From NCBI GenBank assembly GCA_025642065.1, contig JAODUP010000483.1, forward strand, positions 137,501-201,500: a DNA stretch of 64,000 bases. Direction: 5' to 3'. Position 1 is the first letter of the stretch. The number at the start of each line of letters is the position of its first letter. This document shows positions 49,872 through 60,739 of this stretch, in pieces. The notes under the pieces were generated by a model. That model was not told the DNA's origin, searched no databases, and saw only the letters and a program-made list of their open reading frames with translations. This DNA is from Paralvinella palmiformis (lineage: Eukaryota > Annelida > Polychaeta > Terebellida > Alvinellidae). The position numbers and the translations under genes are program-made.

Positions 49872-49976
49872 CGTCATCGGAAGTGGTTCTTTTATTGGTT
49901 ATGTCCGTGTTAACGTGGCCTTTTAGAATCACCGAAGCTTATGTCATGGAAGCTGTTGTAAATTATGAACCGAAAG
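49868..49976 (+). CDS. LYPD6: LYPD6-like exon 1 (start codon, signal peptide)
   Basis: Encodes residues 1-36 plus one base of codon 37. The start was chosen because the signal peptide follows at once and the only other nearby upstream ATG (49851) opens a six-codon frame ending at this ATG. The donor reads AAAG|GTAAGC, close to the metazoan consensus. The start codon lies inside a perfect TGACGTCA palindrome (49869-49876). Confidence 0.85.
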
Positions 49977-50020
49977 GTAAGCTTATTGGGTTATTAATGA
50001 ATAAAGGAACGTAGTCTTTC

Positions 50021-50086
<66 letters not shown>

Positions 50087-53000
50087 GCCATTACCTATAT
50101 GTATGCACACACGACGGCATACATATTCCTACCATAAAGACCCCTATATACAGTGCATGGGTATGTGTATGGAGTCTTTGACAGATTGCATTTACATGGG
50201 TTACCATGGGAGATAAACGCCTTCTGAAGATAATATAAAAAAATTAACCAAATATAACACACATAGCTATACAAAAGCCAGACATTTGGAAATATATATA
50301 TTTTTAACATGTAGTATAAATTGCACCTGTATTTGTTTTTTTTTTAAAGTTAATAATAATTTCCAGGTATATTAAAATGCTGCGATCTTAAGTAGCTTAT
50401 TTCTATCGCGTGACGATGGTCGAATTAACTGAACTTGATGCTAAAATTTTCACTTGTATAGCGATGGTCTGCTGGACATGTCCCAAGAGACCTGATAATG
50501 AATCATGCAACAGATGGGCACCAAACAGACAATGTCCAACAGGTGAGAAACTAAACATTGCAGTATTATTAAAGATATATAACATTCGAGGCAAGTAACT
50601 CAAACCACGAAAAGATCTCGAGGAAAATAACCGAAAACGTAAACAAACTGATATCACATTCGTTATCCTTCTGAGTACAAGGTCATATTTGTCTATCAGC
50701 ATAGCATATTCTCTGCATATTGAATTACCATAGCTATCGTTTAATTGCTGCCTGAAATGTAAACCCTTTGTTATACACGTGCCGTACAGGTAATATCATT
50801 TAGATCCACGAGTATTAGCATAATTAATTATGCGTATATGTTATTTGTCCTGAGACGTGCGATTCCCATCGTAATGGCACATACATTTGGCTGCTCTTAA
50901 TACGCCTTTCGATAATACACGGGTAATTGAATCAGTGGATCATTTGCAAGTATTAGCTTTGTTAGGGTGTATGGCGTCCTGGTGACACACGTGATACAAT
51001 GGAATATATGGACATCTCGACCTTGGCTTTCATTAATCCATACTAATGTCCACTCGCTCATATAAGAGTCTAGTATTATTCCGCTTGCTTATTATGTATT
51101 TATTCATTATTGTATTTGGCCAACGTGACCTAATTTTTAACCTAAAATAGTCATACAATAAGTGTGTTGTCAATTATCGCTATTTCATTTATGCTTTAAA
51201 GATACCTTAATAGTTCCATTCCATATCTGCTGCACTATCAATTTTAATATTTTGTTACGGATAAGGGTCACGGTTATCTGCATACTTCTGCATACGACGA
51301 AGCTCTAAATTCTAGCTTCATCATGACCCATCGTAATGTACACTATACGATATATGGCCAATGATCGATAAAATCGCATTAAAGACTGATTTTGATTGAG
51401 ACAACCATTAAGCGTAAATCAGATTAATAGGCTGGTGCCGGGTTCGAACCGGGAGCCTACTTCTTCCTAGTCATCCACGTAATGGTTACCCATATCGATC
51501 CAAATGAACTTCAAGTCAACAATGAAACAGTGTCTCTACACTTATTATTTGACTTCATAAATAAAAGTCGTTGGAAGCATTTTGTTTCGCGATGTCATTG
51601 CCTTATCACCATAATTACTTTTATGTAACGCACCTTTTAACCGTAAAACATCGCACAGTTAATCATCTTAAAACAACGTCTGACGCGATTTAATGTCAGA
51701 TATTTCTAGATGCCAATTATCGGAAATACATAATGCTCAATCCTTTTAGTGTCTTAAGACGGGGATAAAATTTGTCATCGTGATTATATTTCCCATTGAC
51801 GGTGTAACTGGGAGGAATCAGAGTCATCATCTATAAGCCCTGTCCTTGTTGAACCTGTAGCGAGCATCTGCATTATTATTAGTTTTATTGTTCGCTATGT
51901 TTTGTCGTGTTACAGTTTATGTTGGAGACAGCTTATAAACGCCTATCTGATGTCATTATCCTGTGTCGAGCACGATAAAGCCTGTGGAGAATATTACCTT
52001 CGAAAAGTTGAATGACATATAACATTGATTTGAATACCCACAATACAATAGACACAGCCGTTGAGCTCCGCTTGTTTAGATCCATAGTTCAACGAGTTCA
52101 CTTCAATTTGGAGTACATTATGGCCTGCGGCGTCCTTATGCGCAAGAAGAATGTAATGCACTGGAAGTCACTGTACAACGAGAATTATACAGGCCATGAG
52201 GATGGAAGAAATGATTTTAATCGGCATTCCATTAATCGGCATTCTTTAATAATTGGGAATATCATTGGACTTCCGACAGTGAAGGAAAAAAAGCAGTTTT
52301 AAATAATTAATTAATTTAATACAGGATTCACCGTTTTTTTGTCTTCTTCTCATCAGCATAGCACTTGATCTGCTAACATATATGCATTGATGGCGTGTAT
52401 TAGAGTATGGCACAGTTAAAACGATGGAACGTTTAAATTAAATATTTTTATGTCGATGAAAGATGAACTTTGAAGCAAAATCAAACGCGAAATATTTGAA
52501 ATACTTATCTATGGCTGTCTCGGTTTGGACCGGTTACAGTCTCCTATTACGACATTTTCCGCTCAGTTAGGTGTTGTTGTTGTTTTCCTTTACTTATTTA
52601 ATCTCGATGCTGGGTATATGTGTGATATATGGCAGAGGGGCGATATCCTAGGCAAACATATCTCATAAACACAGGTATCAACCTGATTGAAATCCATAAC
52701 ATGGATGTTTACAACGCAGTATTAGTTGACAGAGGTTTCTCCACCGGATGTGGTATTCCGAATTAAACAATATGTAGTTATGCTATCTAACTGTGCCGGA
52801 CTCAATTGACAAATTATTATTATTATTGTTATTGTTATTGTTATTATTATTATTAGTAGTAGTAGTAGTAGTAGTATTAGTAGACGTAGTAGTAGTATTG
52901 CTCTCACGATTATCATCATCGTAGTTGTCATCGTAGTTGTCATAATCATCATCATATGTACTACAACATATACACATATATGCTGTCCTTGCCAATACAC

Positions 53001-53576
53001 GACATCCCATTTTATTTCAGGATATACGATGTGTCAAACAATCCACAAAATCAATACTCTTACGGGGATGACACTGCTCGTGCATAAACGGTGCGCTCTT
53101 CCCAGTGAATGTAGTATGGAAATGGTCGGGTGTCACAGCACTAACATTCCTGGCATACAGGTACGTTATGTTTCCTACTTTATTAAACACGGGCATAAGT
53201 TAGCTGTATGAAATCGACGTCAACATACAGACCAATTTTAATACTTTTGACATTCCCCTTATTACTAACAACATTCAGAGAAATAGGTTATAAATATTAA
53301 ATTGTATTATACTGTATTGCATACTAAGAATCAATACTTCTTTAAAGCATCTTTTCCCTTCAGGATTGTATATCTTGCTGCAACTATGCCTATTGTAACG
53401 AACATGCGGCATCTAACCAGACAGCAGTTGTACAGTACTCCATCTTGGCATCTTCGGGATCACCTGCACAAACGAACCTTACCTCGACAAATACTATGAT
53501 ACATATCAGCGTAAAAATAGTATCGTGCGCTATTTGGTACATCGCGTCTTACTTGTTCTTCGCAGAAGGTAGATGA
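49868..53576 (+). CDS. LYPD6: LYPD6-like Ly6/uPAR-domain protein, four coding exons
   Basis: Joining 49868-49976, 50462-50542, 53021-53160 and 53364-53576 gives 543 nt: 180 residues plus TGA. Residues 1-24 form a signal peptide with a VVLLLVMSVL core. Residues 38-122 form one Ly6/three-finger domain with 12 cysteines (40, 43, 52, 61, 68, 88, 94, 101, 112, 115, 116, 121), opening with CWTC and closing with CISCCNYAYCN. The segment CNRWAPNRQCP (52-62) matches the signature of vertebrate LYPD6/LYPD6B (CNRWAP..YCP), and the cysteine spacing agrees through the final CxxCC....CN. N128-Q-T and N148-L-T are possible N-glycosylation sites. A hydrophobic tail (about 158-177) suggests a GPI-attachment signal. 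Human LYPD6 is about 171 residues and is known as a raft-associated GPI protein that binds LRP6, promotes Wnt/beta-catenin signalling and modulates nicotinic receptors; the same role here is inferred. Intron phases are 1, 1, 0; introns are 485, 2478 and 203 bp. The open frame, spacing and splice sites are intact. Extra non-coding 5' exons cannot be excluded. Confidence 0.9.
50025..50083. repeat. (TA)n microsatellite in LYPD6-like intron 1
   Basis: About 58 bp of TA, 48 bp after the exon 1 donor. Confidence 0.97.
50462..50542 (+). CDS. LYPD6: LYPD6-like exon 2 (first half of Ly6 domain)
   Basis: Preceded by TTTTCACTTGTATAG and followed by CAG|GTGAGA. Encodes residues 37-64 with four cysteines: CWTC, SCN and QCP, including the diagnostic CNRWAP. 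Phase 1 on both sides, so the exon is symmetric. Confidence 0.9.
52813..52960. repeat. Trinucleotide run (ATT)/(AGT)/(ATC) in LYPD6-like intron 2
   Basis: ATTATTATTATTGTTATTG, AGTAGTAGTAGTAGTAGT, then TCATCATCGTAG. Ends 60 bp before the exon 3 acceptor. Confidence 0.85.
53021..53160 (+). CDS. LYPD6: LYPD6-like exon 3 (middle of Ly6 domain)
   Basis: Acceptor TTTTATTTCAG, donor CAG|GTACGT. Encodes residues 64-110 from YTMCQT through GIQ with cysteines 68, 88, 94 and 101, corresponding to fingers 2 and 3. Enters in phase 1 and leaves in phase 0. Confidence 0.9.
53364..53576 (+). CDS. LYPD6: LYPD6-like exon 4 (end of Ly6 domain, GPI-type tail, stop)
   Basis: Acceptor TTTTCCCTTCAG. Encodes DCISCCNYAYCN, the closing Ly6 motif, then a Ser/Thr/Asn-rich stem and a hydrophobic C-terminus ending FFAEGR and TGA at 53574-53576. 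The stem carries NQT and NLT sequons. The last four residues after the hydrophobic stretch are polar, slightly unusual for a GPI signal, so a GPI anchor is likely but not certain. Confidence 0.88.
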   Translation, partial: DCISCCNYAYCNEHAASNQTAVVQYSILASSGSPAQTNLTSTNTMIHISVKIVSCAIWYIASYLFFAEGR

Positions 53577-53923
53577 TATTTTAAGAAGAAACTTGGCGTG
53601 CTTTTTTCCATAAAACCATTTGACTAGCGATTTCATTATCGTTAAGGAATATGTGTCTTTGTGCACTTTTGCCGAAAACAATCATATCATGTTTTTAGAA
53701 CACGCTTGCTGTCTGAGCTCCGTATATAATTATACGGTAACTTAGCTAACCTTCTTATTCCACACACGCGTCTACTAGCGGTATGTATACCAATAACAAA
53801 GGTTTGTTGTTATTGCGAATAGATAATGCTATAGTTCACAATAGGTCAGCCGTCATGTTATGGATTGTATGCACTATACAATGACGTAACGAAGGAGCGG
53901 GGTAGTTTTGTGAGAAAGAGAAA

Positions 53924-53984
53924 AATAAACTGGCCGTTAATGTCTAAAGTTAGTCGGGTAAACTTTTTTTGTGAAAATAATAAA
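53924..53984 (+). terminator. Polyadenylation signals for the LYPD6-like gene
   Basis: Two AATAAA hexamers, 53924-53929 and 53979-53984, lie 348 and 403 nt after the stop, implying a 3' UTR of roughly 370-430 nt. No competing gene on the same strand is visible between the stop and these sites. Confidence 0.45.
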
Positions 53985-53999
53985 AGTTTCATATTAGCC

Positions 54000-56620
54000 A
54001 TGAGTCTGCCTTATTTTGGCAAGTAGTAGTAATTGGTAAACGGGTTTAGAGTGTTTAAAATTGCACTTTTATTTCTAACGGGAATTATAAATCAACCGCT
54101 TCGAAAGTGGCTCACATCAGATTGGCTTAGTATAGATGAGGGTGTGGGAGCCGGGGCTGTTACAGATGAGGGTATAACTAATGTACATTGCGGCACGAGT
54201 CTCATCTGTTCCATCTATTACAAACGCGTAATGGCTTTTGGTGTAATCCTTTACACCAGCAGCCATATAATAAAACAATAGAACATCATGTGGTATCAGC
54301 TTTGTCATCCATCATTGATACGGATATATACACCGTACTTGTTTCTATATGAAGGTGTATGAATACGACTTACTGTCTATGAATATGTTCAGGCTAGTTT
54401 GTTAGCGGAGTGACGAGATGTGAGGATAGCGTATACTACTTACACTTCTGGCTGGTCACAAAATAACTGGAAAACATTAACCTTGAGCACACAGTTCTGT
54501 TGGCCTTTATATGTGATATCGGCGAATATATTATTTATGACGAGAATGATTTATTGACATAAAGTAATAATTTGTCTACTGATTCTTTTTATCGTGGCAC
54601 CGCATAAGCCTCAAATACGAGAACGCCATTAAGTGCAAACGATTCCCTGTACTGCGGCTTATATAATGTGTGTACTGTAAATTCGTCCAGCGCTCCCCAT
54701 TCCAATCAATCGTAAGGAAATATCATGCAAAATCCCGAACCACACATTATCGCCCAGGCTTCTGCCTCTGACAACACCTTATTAGTGGCCTAAAATAACA
54801 CTCATGTACAAATTAAAACGATTACCGTTCGTACGTGATAGTATTATCCATAAGAAATGGTTGAGATTTATCGATGCATGACGAAGCGACTGTTTTAAAC
54901 AACGGATATAGATCATCATAAGCATAAACAATAATCTTTATCAGGTCGGTGGGTGTCCATCTCTCTGTATCAATTATTCATCCAAATCGGAGAAGCCTGT
55001 AATAAATAAACAGCGGGTTATGAATACAGGAGTATTAGCCGTGGCTATTAGGCACGATTAATAGCGATTTATAAATCAATATGGCCAGGTTCTTCCAGTG
55101 CAAAACCATCTCATTTCGTTCGCCCGGTTTTATGCCATAAACGCAGCGTTTATGATAGAGGTGGGACAAGCGCTATCTCACACGAAGTGTACAAATCGTG
55201 CGATTAAGCCAGTGTAAATCAACCTCGCCATGTCACGGCAGCATACCAGATTTATTTGTGGAGTACCGTTGCACATTGTGCTAATATGTTACTCCTTACA
55301 GGGTTTAGTCATCTTGTCCATTAATATAAATCATTCTCGGCTGCACAGGTCTCAATTTACTTATTGCTTCAATGCTCAGCCTGAATAAGTGTTGATTACA
55401 TTAAAGCCAATCAATGTCTTCCATATAGGCCGAGATATCACGTTCTGTTCATTTAAATGAATTAGAATTGTAAACAAGAATTTCAACTTGATAGTGAGAT
55501 GATAGCTACCAGAGTGAAAAGGTCAAATAAGCATGATCAATTTCACATAGGTTCATGATTTATATCCATCAATTCCGTCATGAAGTTTATATTTGTATAA
55601 CACTACTGCATAATAATTCGCTATGTATTCTTAAAGTTAACCTTTCGAAACAGCCGGTAATATCACAATAGTCATTTAATAATGGCGATACTCTACAAAA
55701 TTAATGAGCCACACATCAGTGGATACCATCCTTGAGATAGAATATTACAGAACACGTTGGTTGTATCTCCTGCCACAATGTTTTCGTCTTCTTTAATCGA
55801 AGAAAGGGGCGCGGTCCACCTACAGACAAATGTCACGAATGTGAATGATTTCCTTTTGAGGGAGTTCACCGCTAGAAAGGTCGACTAACAAGCTAATGAG
55901 ACCCATATATCACGGCATGGTGAATAATGTGACAAGCCCAAGGCAGAACGGCGGCTTCTATCCTGTCATAAGACGCCATTATAACGGCAACCGTGACAAA
56001 ACCGCAAACGTATCACGCAACGCCACATTAGAATATAAAGAACGAGACCATTCGTGGTGCCGTTCATCGCCAAGCAAACACAGGAAAGCCATTTCAAACT
56101 GATATCTCCGTCGGCGGAGTCATGCATTATGTCACTGGATCTCAAATGATTGATGGATCACTTCATATCGTGGAAAACCCATAAACAAGGAATTAGGTTT
56201 ATTTTAGGCTCCTGTATGAAGTGCTATAGGTGAAAATATCTGAAAGATTTAACAGAATCGTTCGTCAGAGAGAATGTGGGTATGCTTGTATGTGTGTGTG
56301 TGTGTGTTTGTGTATATGTGTGTGTGGGTGTGTTTCTATGTGTGTAAGCAATTGCATATTTTAAAGCTTGGTTTAACCATCAGAGCGTTAAAGTAGAGGT
56401 CCACCTTTTGCAGGTAACTGATATCATGTTGTTTCCTCCATCAGTGGCCGCAAAAACATAAATGTATAATTCAATATTATATACCAGCAAGTCAATTCAC
56501 GGTGTAAGTATATATAGTTTACGACTAATATAAATCCCCATGTTGCTGTCCGCATTACTAGGACCATTTCTTATGACATTTGAATGTTATATTATAAGGA
56601 AAAGTCAGTCAGTTAACGGT
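54000..56620. other. Low-repeat region downstream of the LYPD6-like gene
   Basis: No transposon and, apart from a short GT run at 56290-56345, no microsatellite. Composition like that of 44.1-48.9 kb. Short frames have no domain signatures; possible conserved non-coding DNA. Confidence 0.35.
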
Positions 56621-57616
56621 TGAGTTAGTGTGTGAGTAGGTGAGTGAGGAGGTTTGTATTGCCTGGATGCTGTTGACGTATGTCCGAACTGCGCTTCCCC
56701 GGGGAAACAACCCATATACAAGTTCAAGGTCAAGTCATCAATTATATTTACAATTAGAACAAACGATTGCCATGCCATTCGTCCTCACTTCCGGTTGTTC
56801 TGTTTGTACAAGAACCAATCAGGTTCAAATATGTATGGGTATTCGGTTCTTTCCTTTGTTTCGTTCTCTTGTTCTCGAGTGAACAAAACGGTATGGCATT
56901 TAGTTTGGGGAAATCCCCTTCCTGCTTCATCAAGGCAACTTAAGTTAGTTCCGAAATGTCATGGCCTCCTCTATCATCCTGTCTAAATGTGAATAACGGC
57001 TTCGTTAGCTAAAGACCATACCAAGTTAAGCCTAAGTTCAACACAGTGCTTCATTTTGTGTCACATCGTCGTAGCCTAACCGATGACTAAAAAAGTGTCA
57101 TTCTAAACTATGATTTTTAATGCAACAGATATATTTACAAATGATTGTTTCCTTATAATAAAGATCTAAATGAGTACCTCAAAATAATTGCTGGAATATG
57201 TTTATTCTGCGTAGATTAACCTCAACAAATCTTTACCTTTGAACGAATATGGCCAATATCTACGTTATGGGGGTAAATATGATATTTATTACTTTACAAA
57301 TGTAACAAAATTCTCATGAACAATTACTTATTTCAAATTAATCGGATAATTTAATTATTATTGCAATTAGAAGAAAAAAAGTATCTTTAAGTGAAATTCT
57401 GTTTGTATGCATGCAGAAAAAAAGGTTTTTTTATAAAAAAAATCACCATGTCGACTTCAGGGAATACAAAACTATAACCACCTCGTCGCTGATGACTGAA
57501 CTGCCAAAACAATGATAGATTAACTGAAATGGTTATTTTTCATAATCTGTTTAATTTATGCCTAACTGCTATCCTATTTCATAAAGGGAGCTGTCATAAA
57601 ACGAGATGAATTGATT

Positions 57617-57621
<5 letters not shown>

Positions 57622-57679
<58 letters not shown>
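57622..57679. repeat. (TA)n microsatellite
   Basis: About 57 bp of TA. From here to 59810 the sequence is AT-rich with no recognised feature. Confidence 0.97.
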
Positions 57680-57681
<2 letters not shown>

Positions 57682-59814
57682 GATGAGAGATACCAAAAAT
57701 GTTATATCATTGTTCAAGAAGCTAAAGGTAATGCGTGTAATCCATGGGATATAACAAAAATAACTAAAACACCTATTTATTATGTATTATTACACGTATA
57801 GTATAAGCTCTGTGAACCCTACAATTATCTCACGTAAAAGGAAGTGCTAAACCCTTAGATGGTTGACTTAGAAATGATGTGCAATAAAACATTCGATTTA
57901 GTCAGTTTACAAAAGGCTATATTTGTCAACTTTCCATCATTTTATATTATATAAACTGGCCTTCTATTAATGATGACGATTATAATGACGGGCAAGGACA
58001 TGTATTTTATATTCATGTAAATATTGATAGAAGTCTACAACAATATATGTACAATACTACAGGAGCCAGGTTAGACTTAGTTATTTCAGTCAGCGCCACA
58101 CTGTTATAATTTACTTTCCTGCTTCTATCGGAGGACTATATTACCAGGTCAAAGGTGTTAGTCGTTCTATAAATAGACGAACAGAGAACACATTGTCCGT
58201 TCCCAGAAATGCTAGCAGAGAACTCTCTATATGGGTGTTTTTATTTGTAAAACAAGTAGTGTTTCCTTATTTGAGGTATGTTTATATTTTAATTTTGAGA
58301 GTTTTCAAATACAAATATAAAACGGACATAGCATATTAGACCAATTTAAGCTAAATAATAAAAGAACGGTAAATAAATGGAAAGTGGTCAAACATAATCG
58401 AGGCTAGTTCCAAATATTGAAGCGAGAAACAATTTACACAAATGTTTAGATTATGTGTTATGATCTTCATCAATTTCGTCTTATTTTATCAGTTGTGTTA
58501 GCTGTAATTAATGCGATTGACTCATATTACCATTACGAACGGAATATATCCTGAATACAATTTTGATATACGAAGCCTTAGAAGGTTGTCTACACAAAGG
58601 CTAGCATAGTTAATATAACGAGTTCAGAGAATATTTGCTACTTTGTTGCAGTTCTGGAGAAATAACTGCCATTTAATTACTGGTTTATTTCAGTATAAAA
58701 ATCATTACTAGTCATATCACATCTCATTCTTGTGTCATATAATTTAAGAATTGATGAGTTTCAGATGTTGATATTGCCACCTTATAATGTAGTCACCATA
58801 AGAATAAATGTGTCACAGAAACAGTATTTAGAAATGTCTAAGTTGCTTCTTTGATACATTCATAAAATATTCAGATTTTCAATTGAAATTATAGTCAACA
58901 TGTATTGCACTTGAAATCGAATTTGTATTAAGTCGGCGAATGTTTTGGCTGAAATAGATTAGGGATTTTACGTGTTATTACCACGAAAAGGAAAAACACG
59001 ACAAATATATCAGACATGGTTCTACTGTGTAATCCCTTACCTCAGGTTCAAATTAGACGATTTCAAAACGAAACTCAAATGAAATTATTTGATTACTTAA
59101 TTAAACGTTTGGCAGAAATGATCGATAAGAGATGATATGAAACTTTTTTTCTGATAGACTATCTAACATGATTTGTTATTTTAAGGCATTATTTGATTAC
59201 AATATCAATGACTTAAATAGTATATATTACAAACTGATATATATATCGATTGCACAAGTGATATATATCATGGATTTTAATATGCGGTCGTGATCAGATA
59301 TAGGTGAATGCAGTACTGTGTAATTTGTAATAGTTAATAACACGTAAATAGCGAAACACTTCGTACTGGTTAAAGAGAAAATAGTATTTCAATGGAACCA
59401 ACGTATTTAGTTCATGTTTTCGAACGTCTTGACAACTTCCATGAAACACGCTTCAGAATTAATTATAATTGAAGAAAATAATTATTATTCTATCACTTAG
59501 TTATCCCTTATTATACATTTATCTCTAACTCACCATTTTGTGTAAAGACTTAAAACTAAGCGCTGATTATTGTCTTACTCCAGTTGCGTTGAGATATTTA
59601 GCCTTAAAGCTGGTCACATCTGGCATATATAACCGAGGAAGGTCTACTCAGGAAATCAAATTTGACAAAGACAGATGTGAGCCGGATTCTAACAAACAAC
59701 CGTCATGTTTCAAGTGTTGTATTCTAATCACATCGCCACTCGTATGTCCTGATTCGTCTTATTAGTGACATCCTCGTGCATTATCTTCTTAAGTATATTT
59801 TAATAATATCACCA

Positions 59815-59840
59815 ACAAAAACAACAACAACAACAACAAC

Positions 59841-59880
<40 letters not shown>

Positions 59881-60000
59881 TATATTTAATAAAGCGCCCT
59901 TACTAACAGGAGCCATTCAAAGGTGGTGTATAAATAATATGTAATATAATAATACCACAAATAAAATGTATGTTAAAACCCTGAAAGAGATTTAAATGAT
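59815..60000 (-). mobile_element. LINE 3' end (family 1, copy D), 5' truncated
   Basis: (AAC)n(AAT)n tail at 59817-59878, then GTATATTTAATAAAGCGCCC, GGAGCCATTCAAAGG and ATAATATGTAATATAATAAT, identical in order to the ends of copies B and C. AAACCCTGAAAGAGATTTAA suggests a small deletion relative to copy B. Only about 120 bp of the element is present. Confidence 0.85.
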
Positions 60001-60084
60001 CGGACTCCGGATAGTATCATTTGCAGGCCAAATATTTACTAGGTGCACCTTGCTTTTAGGATTTTAGAAGTTTATTGGTCTACC

Positions 60085-60733
60085 CTAGCCTGTTTCCGGC
60101 CACGTGATACCTTCAGATACTAGCAATGTATTAGGTTGTAATGTCGATTTGTATAATGGGGTCAAAACAGAGACCAACAACTTCAAAATGTGAAACTTAA
60201 CGCTTCTTTTTCTATTTAGTTTTCTATTGAAATGAAATAAGCAACAATACATATAAACATAAACATTTCTTTTAGAGTGCCATTTTACTTTAGTTAGTTC
60301 ACCAGTAGAGTGCATTCGTATTCCACGCCTATAAAGTGTACCTTTTAACAGATTAAAAACACATCCAGGCAGTGAATTCATAATAAAATCATTTAAGAGC
60401 CGCTCTGCAGTTGATATCAAATCGTGAAAATTGAATCGTCGGAACATTACGGATTTATCTAGAATAAAATTAGTGGGTTAGGTTTTAAAATGCTTTGAAT
60501 TGGTTTAGTTTAGTCATCCCATGGTAGTTAACATCATACCACCATGGATAAACAGGTGTATTAGGTTCACGGGGAGTGAGATATTCTTCATTATTCATGC
60601 AGGCATTTTCACTTGACAGGCATAAATAAGTCATCGTATCCAAATTTAGCGTGTCAGCGTTGTAACTTAAACCCCCTTTAAGGATTCCATGATAATACAT
60701 GATATACTGGACTGCTGGCATTAGGCAAATCAT
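60085..60733 (-). other. Two unrecognised adjacent open frames (82 and 120 codons)
   Basis: Minus-strand frames 60733-60485 (82 codons; contains NEEYLTPREPNTPVYPWWYD) and 60447-60085 (120 codons; NSLPGCVFNLLKGTLYRRG) lie 37 bp apart in different frames, free of low-complexity sequence. They may be a frameshifted remnant of one gene or element. I recognise no family, and splice signals are not evident. Confidence 0.15.
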
Positions 60734-60739
60734 TAATAA

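Noticed and set aside
51410..51490. tRNA gene
   Set aside because: Only the T-arm core is present; no acceptor pairing or anticodon arm can be built on either strand.
52012..52302. 97-codon open frame in intron 2 of the LYPD6-like gene
   Set aside because: No recognisable domain or splice signals, and it lies within an intron whose flanking exons join perfectly.
55896..56102. 68-codon open frame downstream of the gene
   Set aside because: No domain signature, and basic-residue-rich composition is expected by chance in this GC-richer region.
56640..56986. Overlapping 80- and 110-codon frames, one with CPNC
   Set aside because: Two frames over the same DNA, no recognised family and no splice support; left as non-coding.
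59538..59765. 75-codon frame with several cysteines
   Set aside because: Cysteine spacing matches no family I know and there are no splice signals; too short to support.
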